Assembly (NCBI GenBank): GCA_029938115.1
Contig: JAPYOP010000032.1
Span: forward strand, 1-51,035
Length of the DNA: 51,035 bases
Source: Colwellia sp.
GTDB taxonomy: Bacteria > Pseudomonadota > Gammaproteobacteria > Enterobacterales > Alteromonadaceae
Direction: 5' to 3'
Shown: one piece after another, positions 18,267 through 27,533 of the stretch
Layout of the letters: every line of letters starts with the position of its first letter
How positions within the stretch are numbered: the first letter of the stretch is position 1
Notes under the pieces: generated by a model
Databases searched by the model: none
The model's input: the letters and a program-made list of their open reading frames with translations, nothing else
What the model was told of the DNA's origin: nothing
Made by a program: the position numbers and the translations under genes

Positions 18267-20534
18267 CTAACAAATACTGTCAATAACTTGATCGACTAAA
18301 TGAGCTAATTCAACTGGTTTATTGAGGTACTTTAATCCCATTTTTTCTGCTTCATTTGGTCCAAAAGCCTCTGACTGACCGGTTACGATTATGATAGGTA
18401 AGTTAGGACGAATTTCTAATAGTTGTTCAGAAAGCTCCCTGCCAGACATGTGAGGCATAGAATAGTCCGTCAATACACAATCGAAAAAATTAGGATCCTC
18501 CTTAAAATTAGATAATGCTTTGATTGAATCGTTCCAAGTAGTGACATTATACCCTGTCTTTTCTAATACTGTTCTATATATATCAAGTAATGCAGGTTCA
18601 TCATCAACAACTAGAATGTTGCCTGAGCAATTAGTTAGATCGCTCTCTTCCGCAATTTGTTCCGTTGAATATTTACCTTTAATTGGAAAACATATTATTA
18701 CAGTAGTTCCAATATCAAGATTACTGTCAATAGTTATTGTTCCACCATGGTCGTCAATAATACTATGAACTATTGATAAGCCCAGTCCCGTACCAGAACC
18801 AACTTCTCTAGTTGTGTAAAAAGGATCAAATATTCTCGTTTGATTTTTGGCAGAAAAACCACAACCTGAATCTTCAATTACAAGCTTAATATGGCTATCA
18901 TGCTCATGAAGAGTAATGTCAATTTTCCCATTCTTATTTCCAATAGCATGTTGGGAGTTGGAAATAATATTTGTTAAAAGTTGATGGATTTGCGTTTTAT
19001 CTCCAATTATTGCAGGACAGTTCTGAATTAACTGTTGTTTTATTTCGATATTTTTGGGTAGAATTGATTCTAACATTACAATAGATTCGCGAACGACTAG
19101 GCTTAGATTGACCGGTGCTAATTCGTGATGACTTTTTCTGCTAAAAGCTAGTATTTGTTTTACCAAACCAGTTGCTTTTTCACTTGCCATTAATATTCTT
19201 TTTATTTGAATATTTTGTTTGGCATCTTGTTGCTCTATTTGCAATGCGAGTTCTGCATTTCCTGAAATTATAGCCAAAGTATTATTAAAGTCATGAGCAA
19301 TCCCACTGGCGAAAGTACCGAGCGCTTCTAATTTTTGAGATTGAACAAGTTGATTTCGTGTGTCTATAAGTTGCGTTATATCAAGCAGCGTACAGTTGAT
19401 AGTTCTATTAGAACCTTGCTTTGTAGATAAACATACCCATACAGAGGTTAAGTCCTTCCGTTTCAATTGTATAGATACTTCTTTAATACGTTTTAAACTC
19501 ATTATATTGGAAAGTATTAAATCATTATTATTGAATGTACTGTCAAATAGATCAGAAATATTTAATTGTTCGTACTCCGATTCTTGATAGCCGAACAAAG
19601 TAATAAAATCATTATTATATTTAAGTAATCTTCCAGAGTTACAATCAATAGTCACGTATGAAACTGGGGCATCACAATAAAGTTCTTTATAAGTCTTTTC
19701 ACTTTGTTCTAGTTGAGATTGAAGTTTATATTGGTGAGCTTCCATTTTTTTTCTTGGGGATATATCTCTAATAATACCAGCAAATCCTTTGCCAGTGCGT
19801 GTATGAAAAACACTGATAGATAGTTCTATTTCAAATTGACTCCCGTCCTTTCTGACTGCAGTCAATTCTCTCTTATTTCCGATAGCTATTTGGATACCTG
19901 AGCGTTGATAATTTACAATGTATGAGTCGTGATGTTCCTTGATCAAAGGAGGCATCAACATGCTCACATTTTGTCCAATCACTTCACTTTCACTGTATCC
20001 AAACATTGTTGCAGAAGAGTGATTAAATGACATGATAATGCCAGAAGAGTCGATAGATATTATGCTGTCCACAGAAGTGTTAACAATGGCATTTCTTTGT
20101 TCAATAGTTTCAGCAAGCAAATCCTTTATACTTGTTAGCTGTAGCTCCATATGTGACATGGAATTTACTTTTCCGGCAATGATTTTTTGAACTTTATCTA
20201 TTAAGGTAGCACCATCAACCGGCTTCATAATATAATCTAAAGCCCCTGCTTGAATGCATTCTTCAATAATATGCTTATCGGTGATTGCACTTAGCATAAC
20301 AATGTCAATTGTTGATAATTTTTCGTGGCGCTTAATCTGCCCCAACAGTTCCACACCATCTATATTGGGCATGTAAATATCCAATAAAACAAGATCAATT
20401 GCATTGTTTTCTAGGTATTGAAGAGCCAATTCAGGTTGAGTTAGTGTGTGAGTAATAAAACCAAAGTGGTTTAGTATAGAAGAAACAAATAGTACATTTG
20501 ATCGACTATCATCAACCACCAAAATATTTTTCAT
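18267..20534 (-). CDS. Hybrid sensor histidine kinase: REC-PAS-PAS-HisKA-HATPase-REC
   Basis: 755 residues, no transmembrane segment, so cytosolic. The N-terminal receiver (about 1-120) has Asp52 in LLDIYMP. PAS 1 (about 145-260) has MFGYSESEVIG. PAS 2 (about 285-390) has ITLFGYQESE. HisKA has His414 in SGIAHDFNN, and the HATPase has DSGCGF and GSGTGLGLS. The C-terminal receiver (about 640-755) has Asp690 in LTDYSMP. The two receivers suggest it is both target and source in a phosphorelay. It is divergent from the REC-EAL phosphodiesterase at 21100, separated by about 560 bp that includes an IS3 fossil. The signal sensed by the PAS domains is unknown. Confidence 0.93.
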   Translation of the reverse strand: MKNILVVDDSRSNVLFVSSILNHFGFITHTLTQPELALQYLENNAIDLVLLDIYMPNIDGVELLGQIKRHEKLSTIDIVMLSAITDKHIIEECIQAGALDYIMKPVDGATLIDKVQKIIAGKVNSMSHMELQLTSIKDLLAETIEQRNAIVNTSVDSIISIDSSGIIMSFNHSSATMFGYSESEVIGQNVSMLMPPLIKEHHDSYIVNYQRSGIQIAIGNKRELTAVRKDGSQFEIELSISVFHTRTGKGFAGIIRDISPRKKMEAHQYKLQSQLEQSEKTYKELYCDAPVSYVTIDCNSGRLLKYNNDFITLFGYQESEYEQLNISDLFDSTFNNNDLILSNIMSLKRIKEVSIQLKRKDLTSVWVCLSTKQGSNRTINCTLLDITQLIDTRNQLVQSQKLEALGTFASGIAHDFNNTLAIISGNAELALQIEQQDAKQNIQIKRILMASEKATGLVKQILAFSRKSHHELAPVNLSLVVRESIVMLESILPKNIEIKQQLIQNCPAIIGDKTQIHQLLTNIISNSQHAIGNKNGKIDITLHEHDSHIKLVIEDSGCGFSAKNQTRIFDPFYTTREVGSGTGLGLSIVHSIIDDHGGTITIDSNLDIGTTVIICFPIKGKYSTEQIAEESDLTNCSGNILVVDDEPALLDIYRTVLEKTGYNVTTWNDSIKALSNFKEDPNFFDCVLTDYSMPHMSGRELSEQLLEIRPNLPIIIVTGQSEAFGPNEAEKMGLKYLNKPVELAHLVDQVIDSIC

Positions 20535-20610
20535 TTATTATTACTCATAAAAACTGTCATTGATATCTCGATGTAAAAAGTGCGTCTTCACTTTCAAATG
20601 TTTAATGATA

Positions 20611-20630
20611 AGTTTAGTTTAGTTTAGTTT
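20611..20630. repeat. Short tandem repeat (AGTTT)x4
   Basis: Four perfect copies of the pentamer AGTTT at 20611-20630, followed by GTTTAAT. They lie about 80 bp upstream of the kinase start, in its leader or promoter region. Such slip-prone repeats can vary in number, but whether this affects expression is unknown. Confidence 0.7.
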
Positions 20631-20680
20631 GTTTAATAATGTTAAATACTGATGACTAGGTATAATAATTCAAGAAGAAC

Positions 20681-20947
20681 ATGGAAGTATCCAAACGAAT
20701 GTTGTTCAACTCAGTTTAGTTATCGGTGTCACACAAATCCGTTGCTGAAAAACTCGACATTCACCTGTTTGTGCTGTCACGATGGCTAAAAGAATATCGT
20801 GAGGGAATAATTGTAGCTGACCAACGTAAAAAAGTAGAAAGTCAGTAGTCCGTTAAGAAATTTCTAACCAAAGAACAGAAACTTGTACGAAAAAGCATAG
20901 CTCCCAAGGAGGAGTTGTATGTGTTAAAGAGTAGCAACGGTATCTAA
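20681..20947 (+). pseudogene. Decayed IS3-family transposase orfA
   Basis: One frame read through in-frame stops gives KSVAEKLDIH, VLSRWLKEYREG, a TAG stop, then SVKKFLTKEQKLVR and KEELYVLK. This is the helix-turn-helix and leucine-zipper plan of IS3-family OrfA proteins (SVAe.LGI..; LSRW.KEYREG; L.KE...LK). Two in-frame stops (after about codons 12 and 54) make it non-functional. The catalytic OrfB part and terminal inverted repeats are not recognisable, so only a fragment of the element remains, between the hybrid kinase and REC-EAL genes. Confidence 0.75.
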
Positions 20948-21099
20948 TCGAGCGGTATTAAATATGAAGGCATTTTACACTGCTGTAGGTAGAGGGGAGA
21001 AATGAATTGATAATGGAAGAATACCAGTTTACGACTATACTCATTAAGACAATATGTTTTGCATATACACAGAACTGATATTTTATAGGAAATAAATAA

Positions 21100-22305
21100 T
21101 TGAATAATTTGGATTCAGAGCAAGTTAGGTCGAAATCAACCGTTTATTTGTTAGATGATGAGCCTGAATTAGTTGCTTTTTTAAGTAGAGTTGTTGAATT
21201 AACAGGTTTAGAATCACGTGGTTTTACCTCCGCAAGGAAATTCTTCGAACAGGTTTCTGCATTTGAACAAACGTCAATTTTGGCGCTTGATTTGAATATG
21301 CCTGAGATGGATGGTATTGAAGTCATGAGACAATTGTCTACTATGGATTCACCTCCATCCCTAATACTCATGAGCGGCCATGATACGAGGGTGCTTAGTT
21401 CTGCAGAAAAATTAGGACGTGCTCATAATTTAGAAATTATTGCTTCGCTGAGTAAACCAATATTACTTGATGAATTTAGGGATATTATTGAACATCATGC
21501 TCCTAAGTCTGAACGACAGAAACAAGGTGATACTTCTCTTGAAAACGACATTACTTGTTCCGAACTTCAACTTGCATTACAAAACAACAATCTGTTACTC
21601 CATTACCAACCTCAAATTGATATAAGCTCAGGGCAAATTTTGGGTGTTGAAGCACTCGTGCGCTGGCTTCACCCACAACACGGCATGATAAGTCCTGATC
21701 GTTTTATTTCTATTGCAGAACAAGGTGGTGTTATCAACATGCTGACACATTGGGTGATCGAGCAAGCGGTTGAACAAGAACAACAATGGCAAAGGAAGGG
21801 GTTAAATATCCCCGTGTCTGTAAATATTTCAGCTGTAGATATTACCAGTTTGACACTCCCTGAGCAGGTAGCTAAATTATTAGCAGACAAGAAACTTGAT
21901 CCAACCCACCTTACTCTTGAAGTAACAGAAAGCGCATTAATGGGAAAGTTGGTAACGTCACTGGATATTCTCACACGGTTACGTTTGAAAGGGCTTGGTC
22001 TTTCTATCGATGATTTTGGCACCGGTTATTCGTCGCTTTCCCAGTTACATCGTGTTCCCTTTACAGAATTAAAAATTGATCATAGTTTTGTTTCCAACAT
22101 GACCGAAGATGAAGAAGCTCGAGCGATAGTCAGAACTTGCATTATTTTGGGTCATGAATTGAAAATGAAAGTTGTCGCTGAAGGGGTTGAAACTGCAGAG
22201 CAGTTGGCGCTATTGAAGCAAATGAATTGCGACATTGCTCAGGGCTACTTTATTAGTAGACCGGTATCTGCAGAGAAAATTTCAAGTAAATACACTGACA
22301 AGTAA
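21100..22305 (+). CDS. Response regulator with EAL output: cyclic-di-GMP phosphodiesterase
   Basis: 401 residues, TTG start with AGGA ten bases upstream. The receiver domain (about 12-130) has LDDEPE and the acceptor Asp in LALDLNMPEMDG. The EAL domain (about 150-395) keeps the catalytic motifs: EALVRW, NISAVDI, TLEVTESALM, IDDFGTGYSSL, LKIDHSFV and EGVET. It should therefore hydrolyse c-di-GMP to pGpG. It has no membrane segment. The divergent hybrid kinase at 18267-20534 is the likely phosphodonor, inferred from proximity. The TTG start could be wrong, but no ATG lies nearby that keeps the receiver domain. Confidence 0.92.
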   Translation: MNNLDSEQVRSKSTVYLLDDEPELVAFLSRVVELTGLESRGFTSARKFFEQVSAFEQTSILALDLNMPEMDGIEVMRQLSTMDSPPSLILMSGHDTRVLSSAEKLGRAHNLEIIASLSKPILLDEFRDIIEHHAPKSERQKQGDTSLENDITCSELQLALQNNNLLLHYQPQIDISSGQILGVEALVRWLHPQHGMISPDRFISIAEQGGVINMLTHWVIEQAVEQEQQWQRKGLNIPVSVNISAVDITSLTLPEQVAKLLADKKLDPTHLTLEVTESALMGKLVTSLDILTRLRLKGLGLSIDDFGTGYSSLSQLHRVPFTELKIDHSFVSNMTEDEEARAIVRTCIILGHELKMKVVAEGVETAEQLALLKQMNCDIAQGYFISRPVSAEKISSKYTDK

Positions 22306-22447
22306 GTCATTTTAACATGTCACTGCTAAAGCTAAAATTATAAAACTCATTAGAGGTCATGTTGAGTTTACATAAAATAAAAAAAGTTGCCTAGGGGTCT
22401 GATCAATGTCTTGTTTAAAGATGGATTCATGATAATAGTTGGATTAA

Positions 22448-25126
22448 TTAAAAGTTATATGAAACAGACAAGGACCATGTTTTTGGTAAATTGTAAGTTT
22501 CCAAAGTACCGAAAAAGCCAGAACCTGCATTAACAACAGCTTCAGGGCGACGCTCATCTAATAGATTATTCCCCGATAAATCCACACGCCAATCTTCAAT
22601 GGTGTAAGTAATACCAGCAGTAACATTTGTGAATGATTCACTAAAGAAATTTTCTTCTACTTGAGCAGGAGATAGTAAGTTTAAACCCGCATTTTGAAAC
22701 GATGATTGAGCATTAACACTCATTTTATCTCTCCAACTTACAGTGCTCCACCATCGTAGTGCCCCCCTAATATTCAACGTTTGAAAGTACTCTATGCCAA
22801 TATTAAACGTAGACTTAGGCGATGCTGATACATAATCGTCAACAAACTCATCTTTTACTTCAATATTTTCACCCGATTGAGGATCTAAACGTATAGCTGA
22901 ATCTAGCGAAAAGTCATTGTAAGAATAGTTAGCCGAAATCGTTATATTATTAGTCAATAAAAACTGGATATTAGCTTCAAAACCTAGCGTGGTTGCTTCG
23001 CCAGAGTTAATGGGTAAACCAACAGACTCAAAGGTATTAGTCGTTACTGGTACAGAGATTGTTTGGAATAATATTAAGTCTTCCCAGGCATACATATAAA
23101 TAGATGAATTCCAGCGAAAATCATTATTGAAAATTGATTTAAAACCAATTTCGTAGGCATTAATTTTTATCGGTGTTGTTTCTTTTTTTACATCACCCAT
23201 ATTTTTAGGAATGTAGACAGGTAATAACTGACCTCCTTGGAAACCTTGTTTAAATGAACCATATACCAACATATAGTCACTTAACTGATAATCAAGTGTT
23301 AGCTCAACCGTTGTCTCTTTAAACGTAGCACTAAGATCACCAACAGAGCCATACGGGTCAGCTTCAGAAGCGCCACCAATAACATCTTGATCAACACCAA
23401 AACTTCCCGCTAATGAAGCATCTGAGAAGAATGAACCTAAGCCCCCCGCGGGAGTAAAATTACCTGTTCCAGGGAAAATACTAGTATTAGTAGTAATTAA
23501 TACACCACCGTCGTTGTTCCCTACGGGGGTTTGTCCGTCTTTTTTATCTTCAGTATGACGGAGACCAAATGAAACGTTTAATGCTGTTGTAAGGCTATAA
23601 CCAAGGTTGAAATAAAAGGCAGTAGATTGAGTTTCTTGACGTAAGTTATTTCTGATTGAAACAAGGTTTGACCCCGTGTAGTTCCCTAGCGGATCTTGAA
23701 TGGCTTGTAACGGTTGGAAATTTAAAGTACTAAAATCTCCAGCCGCTGTAGCTGCTTGTATAACTTCAATAGGCGTATTAGCTGCAAAAAAACCAAACGG
23801 CTGAGTAAACGCGAGTAATGCATCTGAATCTTCTTGATAATAAAATGCACCAATAGAAAAATCAAAACGCACGCCAGAAAGTTCATAACGAAGTTCATGA
23901 CTATCAGCAGTAAAGGTGAATTCTTCAGTGCCTGCTAAAAAAGCATTTACACCGCCGTCGATGTCAAATAAACGGGTATTAAATTGGGTACGGTGTGCGC
24001 CCAAATATTTAACGGTCGAATTTTCAATAACTTCCCAAGAAACGATTAATGTATGACTTTTTTGCTCAACTGTATTATCTCCTACTATATCTGAAAAGAT
24101 ATTATCAACATCGCCAGCTAAGGGGTGTTCAGCTTCGATAAAAGTAACCGGATCACCAGAGTGCACCAAAGGGTATTTCGTTGCATCTAAACCGGCAGCA
24201 TGGGCATCGATTAATGCTAGATTGTATGCCTCAAGAAGCGGCTGATGTATATTACTAAATGAGTCTACAAATACCCCTTTAAAATCAAAACCTGTTTCTG
24301 CGAGTCCTTGAGTACCTGGTCTTGCTCTTAATTGTTTAGCTGCCCCGTCTAATTCATTCTTTATATAAGAATATTTAACAGTGAGTTCATCTGTTGGGCG
24401 GGCTTCTAAACGTAGTCGATATAATTGCTTATCATCTTGCCAACCGCGAGTATTGGTATAAACATTATTTTGAATACCATCATTCTGTTTAGATGAAAAC
24501 GCTGCGCCAAAGAATAATTTATCTTCGATCAATGGCGTTTGAATCTCAGCTGAAACATTGCGTTGTTCGAAACTACCAATAGTGAACTCTACTTTACCTT
24601 CTGTTTGATCAGAAAATTCTTTAGAGTAAATCTTAATAGCCCCACCTAAACTGTTCCGCCCGTATATAGTTCCTTGAGGACCATTGATCACTTCGACGCG
24701 GTCAACAGAAAAAAGATCGATATTGCCACCAATGCCAAGTGGCGTATAAATATCATCAATGTATATTGGAACTGCTTGTTCTGAACCAAATGTTGGCGTA
24801 GCTGTACCGACACCACGGATAAAGAAACGACTCGTGTTGTTATCAACACCGCCCACAATACTTAAACCTGGTGTGTATTTAGAAATATCTTTAATTGCTT
24901 TAATGCCAAGATTCCTCATTGAATCTTCACTAAATGCTACTACTGTTAATGGTGTATTCTGTAAATTCTCTATTCTTCTGCGAGCCATAACGGTAATATT
25001 TAAGAGTTCAACCAGAGATAAATTGTAAAGTTTCTCTAGTTCATCGCTCTGTGTTTTAACTTCGGCATGAGTTTGAGCTACTAATGCACTAGCTAAGAAA
25101 ACACTTATGTATCGATAGTAAGACAT
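22448..25126 (-). CDS. TonB-dependent outer-membrane receptor
   Basis: 892 residues with an N-terminal signal peptide (about 1-21, ending in THA). The plug domain (about 45-160) has NTPLTVVAFSE, GLSIVGG and RVEVINGPQGTIYGRNS. A large beta-barrel runs to the C-terminus and ends in the typical aromatic terminus SVSYNF. It belongs to the large TonB-receptor group without a carboxypeptidase-like N-terminal extension. A strong AAGGGTGA site precedes the ATG. It lies 148 bp after the CHASE8-type kinase on the same strand, so it may be in the yfiR-kinase operon or its regulon. The substrate cannot be read from the sequence. Confidence 0.95.
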   Translation of the reverse strand: MSYYRYISVFLASALVAQTHAEVKTQSDELEKLYNLSLVELLNITVMARRRIENLQNTPLTVVAFSEDSMRNLGIKAIKDISKYTPGLSIVGGVDNNTSRFFIRGVGTATPTFGSEQAVPIYIDDIYTPLGIGGNIDLFSVDRVEVINGPQGTIYGRNSLGGAIKIYSKEFSDQTEGKVEFTIGSFEQRNVSAEIQTPLIEDKLFFGAAFSSKQNDGIQNNVYTNTRGWQDDKQLYRLRLEARPTDELTVKYSYIKNELDGAAKQLRARPGTQGLAETGFDFKGVFVDSFSNIHQPLLEAYNLALIDAHAAGLDATKYPLVHSGDPVTFIEAEHPLAGDVDNIFSDIVGDNTVEQKSHTLIVSWEVIENSTVKYLGAHRTQFNTRLFDIDGGVNAFLAGTEEFTFTADSHELRYELSGVRFDFSIGAFYYQEDSDALLAFTQPFGFFAANTPIEVIQAATAAGDFSTLNFQPLQAIQDPLGNYTGSNLVSIRNNLRQETQSTAFYFNLGYSLTTALNVSFGLRHTEDKKDGQTPVGNNDGGVLITTNTSIFPGTGNFTPAGGLGSFFSDASLAGSFGVDQDVIGGASEADPYGSVGDLSATFKETTVELTLDYQLSDYMLVYGSFKQGFQGGQLLPVYIPKNMGDVKKETTPIKINAYEIGFKSIFNNDFRWNSSIYMYAWEDLILFQTISVPVTTNTFESVGLPINSGEATTLGFEANIQFLLTNNITISANYSYNDFSLDSAIRLDPQSGENIEVKDEFVDDYVSASPKSTFNIGIEYFQTLNIRGALRWWSTVSWRDKMSVNAQSSFQNAGLNLLSPAQVEENFFSESFTNVTAGITYTIEDWRVDLSGNNLLDERRPEAVVNAGSGFFGTLETYNLPKTWSLSVSYNF

Positions 25127-25189
25127 AAATCACCCTTTATATTATTGAAAATATAATAGATATTCTCTAATTACTTATTCATGCGTATT

Positions 25190-25258
25190 TCATGTATTTT
25201 CAACGAAATAGCTTTGACTCGTCAATTTTCGTATTGCTTGTTCTAATTGTTCATTCAT
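25190..25258 (-). CDS. Possible 22-residue small ORF between sensor kinase and TonB receptor
   Basis: ATG at 25258 with GGAAG seven bases upstream, ending in TGA. The peptide starts MNEQLEQAIRKLTSQ and is charged and helix-prone, with no hydrophobic segment. It occupies half of the 148-bp gap between the kinase stop and the receptor start. It could be a leader peptide, a small protein or chance. Confidence 0.22.
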   Translation of the reverse strand: MNEQLEQAIRKLTSQSYFVENT

Positions 25259-25274
25259 TGGTTCTTCCACAGTA

Positions 25275-27533
25275 TTAATATTTATCATCCAATACACGAC
25301 GAACTGCGAGGGCGAGTTCTGACCGGCCGTATGGTTTATGTAAACGATTATTTACCAATTTTTTCATGTATTCATTGTCATCAGTTCGTCGTTCATCTCG
25401 TGTTTTTGTAAAACCACTTGTCAGCAATATTTTGTATCGAGGGTCTTTCTTATGGATAGTGTCGGCCAATTGATAACCATCCATACCTCCAGGCATGATC
25501 ATATCGGAAAATATCAGGTCAACAGCATTGTTATTTTCAGTGATATTTAAAGCCTGCTGGGCATTTGCTGCTATTAACACTTTGTAGCCGAGAGATTGTA
25601 GATTTTCTGTTGCAATATCTAACAACGCCTCTTCGTCATCAACAATTAGAACTGTCTCTTTGCCTCTTGGCGGTTCAGAAGTTACCAATACCTCATGTAC
25701 ATCTTTTTTATCAACACTTTCAGCCCGAGGTAAAAAGATATTGAATGTCGTTCCCTCACCCAATTCTGAGTATATTTTAATATGTCCACCCGACCGCTTA
25801 ACAAAATTGTAAACCATACTAAGCCCAAGTCCCGTGCCAGCCCCCAGTTCTTTAGTGGTAAAAAAGGGTTCAAGCACTTTGTCGATAAGATCTTCAGATA
25901 TACCTATGCCATCATCACTAATCGATATCATCACAAATTCACCACTACTACTTCCAGGGTTTAATGCGGTGTAATCATCATCCAATAACTTATTAGACGT
26001 TTCGATAATTAAAGTACCTCCTTCTGGCATAGCATCTTTGGCGTTAAGCGAAAGGTTTAAGATAGCGTCTTCAAGGTCACCAGGGTCAACATTTACAGGC
26101 CACAAACTTTCCGATAACCGGGTTTGTACATCAATAGATACTGTCAGTGATCTAGCAATAAGTTCATCAATATTTTCAAAAATAGTGTTTACATTTGTTG
26201 GTGTTGTCTTTATGGTTTCAATACGTGAAAAGCTCAAAAGGTGGCGAGTAATATCCGCAGCACGCAGTGTTCCTTTGTGTGCTTTTCCAATTAGAATGTT
26301 CGCCTCATCGTTTCCTTTAAGTGTCATTTTTAGCAGATCAAGATTACCCATAATAATGCCCAATATATTATTAAAGTCATGGGCAATACCTCCTGTAAGT
26401 TGACCAATGGCTTCCATTTTTTGTGCTCGACGCAAGGCAATTTCATTAAACTTATTTTTGGTGATATCAACGGTGATCCCCATAAGGCGTTGCACTTGGC
26501 CATGCTCATCTTTAATCGGAACAAAAGAAGATGATAAGTAGCGAGTATCTTTCTCTGATACTGACTTAAATTCAAAAAAACTAGTAGTTCCATCAAGTGC
26601 TTCAGACAATAAATTTTCGACGTTTTGACTATCTTCTTCGCATACAACATCTAGGTATACTAAACCCAAGATAGCTAGCTCATCATCAAAACCCATCATT
26701 TTGAGCCCGGTATTATTCATTGAGGTCACACGCCCCTCTAGATCTATTTCATGAATGCACACAGGTGCATTTTGAACCAGTGTGCGAAACTTATTCTCAC
26801 TCTGTTTTAGTGTGCCTTCAGCCTTCTGTCGCTCTTCTTTTCGGAGTTTAATCTGTTCCATCATCCGACTAAAAGAACGATACAATGAACCAATTTCATC
26901 ATCGCCAGCTTTAGGTAATACCTGATCGTAGTTGCCGTATGTTGATATATTATCGGTAATATCTCTTAGCTTAATCAGCGGAGCAGTAATATACTTTTGC
27001 AAAGTCATGATCAAAAGAAAAGCAATTGCACTGGCAAACACAGTAACAGCCAAAACGATTAAGGAAAATCGGAACAGGCGCTTATCTAGCTCTTGGGTTG
27101 AAACTGAAAGATACAAATCACCTAGCCGTTCTTCATTTAAATTAATGGGCTGAAATAGCTCGAGCCTGCCATCATTTTTATAACCTGCTATGTCTGGATT
27201 GCTTTTTGGGCACTTAACTGTTTCGTCTATTGAATAACTAGCAACTAGCTCCCCTGATGCGACGAAAGCACAAGCGAAAAGAACAGACTTATCTTGTTGT
27301 AGTGTAGACAGTAAGCGTTCAGCTGCATCTTGATCATCAAACCTTACAGCGGCCGTAATTCGCGATGAGATCACTCTGGCCAAGACATTAATACGTGAAT
27401 ACATTGCCTCAGAAGCAGAGTTTTGATCAATCGAAATAAAAACGACTCCCACCAAAAGTAAGGAGCACATAGTAACCGTCATAACCATTAATGTTAGCTT
27501 GCGCTTAATTGACCCCCTTGTAATAAATTTCAT
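25275..27533 (-). CDS. Hybrid sensor histidine kinase with CHASE8-like periplasmic domain (YfiN-type sensor)
   Basis: 752 residues. TM1 (about 15-35), a periplasmic CHASE8-like domain (about 40-150, with VLARVISSRITAAVRFDDQD and AFVASGELVASY), TM2 (about 155-175), HAMP (about 178-230), PAS (about 247-365), HisKA with His385 in GGIAHDFNN, HATPase with GAGTGLGLSM, and a C-terminal receiver with Asp677 in FSDMIMP. The periplasmic and HAMP part is that of YfiN/TpbB diguanylate cyclases, but the output is a kinase instead of GGDEF. The ATG overlaps the yfiR-like stop by four bases (ATGA), so the two are translationally coupled. By analogy with YfiR-YfiN, the upstream product probably restrains this kinase in the periplasm. 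Confidence 0.92.
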   Translation of the reverse strand: MKFITRGSIKRKLTLMVMTVTMCSLLLVGVVFISIDQNSASEAMYSRINVLARVISSRITAAVRFDDQDAAERLLSTLQQDKSVLFACAFVASGELVASYSIDETVKCPKSNPDIAGYKNDGRLELFQPINLNEERLGDLYLSVSTQELDKRLFRFSLIVLAVTVFASAIAFLLIMTLQKYITAPLIKLRDITDNISTYGNYDQVLPKAGDDEIGSLYRSFSRMMEQIKLRKEERQKAEGTLKQSENKFRTLVQNAPVCIHEIDLEGRVTSMNNTGLKMMGFDDELAILGLVYLDVVCEEDSQNVENLLSEALDGTTSFFEFKSVSEKDTRYLSSSFVPIKDEHGQVQRLMGITVDITKNKFNEIALRRAQKMEAIGQLTGGIAHDFNNILGIIMGNLDLLKMTLKGNDEANILIGKAHKGTLRAADITRHLLSFSRIETIKTTPTNVNTIFENIDELIARSLTVSIDVQTRLSESLWPVNVDPGDLEDAILNLSLNAKDAMPEGGTLIIETSNKLLDDDYTALNPGSSSGEFVMISISDDGIGISEDLIDKVLEPFFTTKELGAGTGLGLSMVYNFVKRSGGHIKIYSELGEGTTFNIFLPRAESVDKKDVHEVLVTSEPPRGKETVLIVDDEEALLDIATENLQSLGYKVLIAANAQQALNITENNNAVDLIFSDMIMPGGMDGYQLADTIHKKDPRYKILLTSGFTKTRDERRTDDNEYMKKLVNNRLHKPYGRSELALAVRRVLDDKY

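Noticed and set aside
22340..22375. AAACTCA/TGAGTTT inverted repeat after the REC-EAL gene
   Set aside because: Seven-base stem with a 13-base loop and no T-tract; too weak to call a terminator.
25682..25873. Short minus-strand frame inside the CHASE8-type kinase gene
   Set aside because: Shadow of the kinase coding sequence in another frame; no independent signal.
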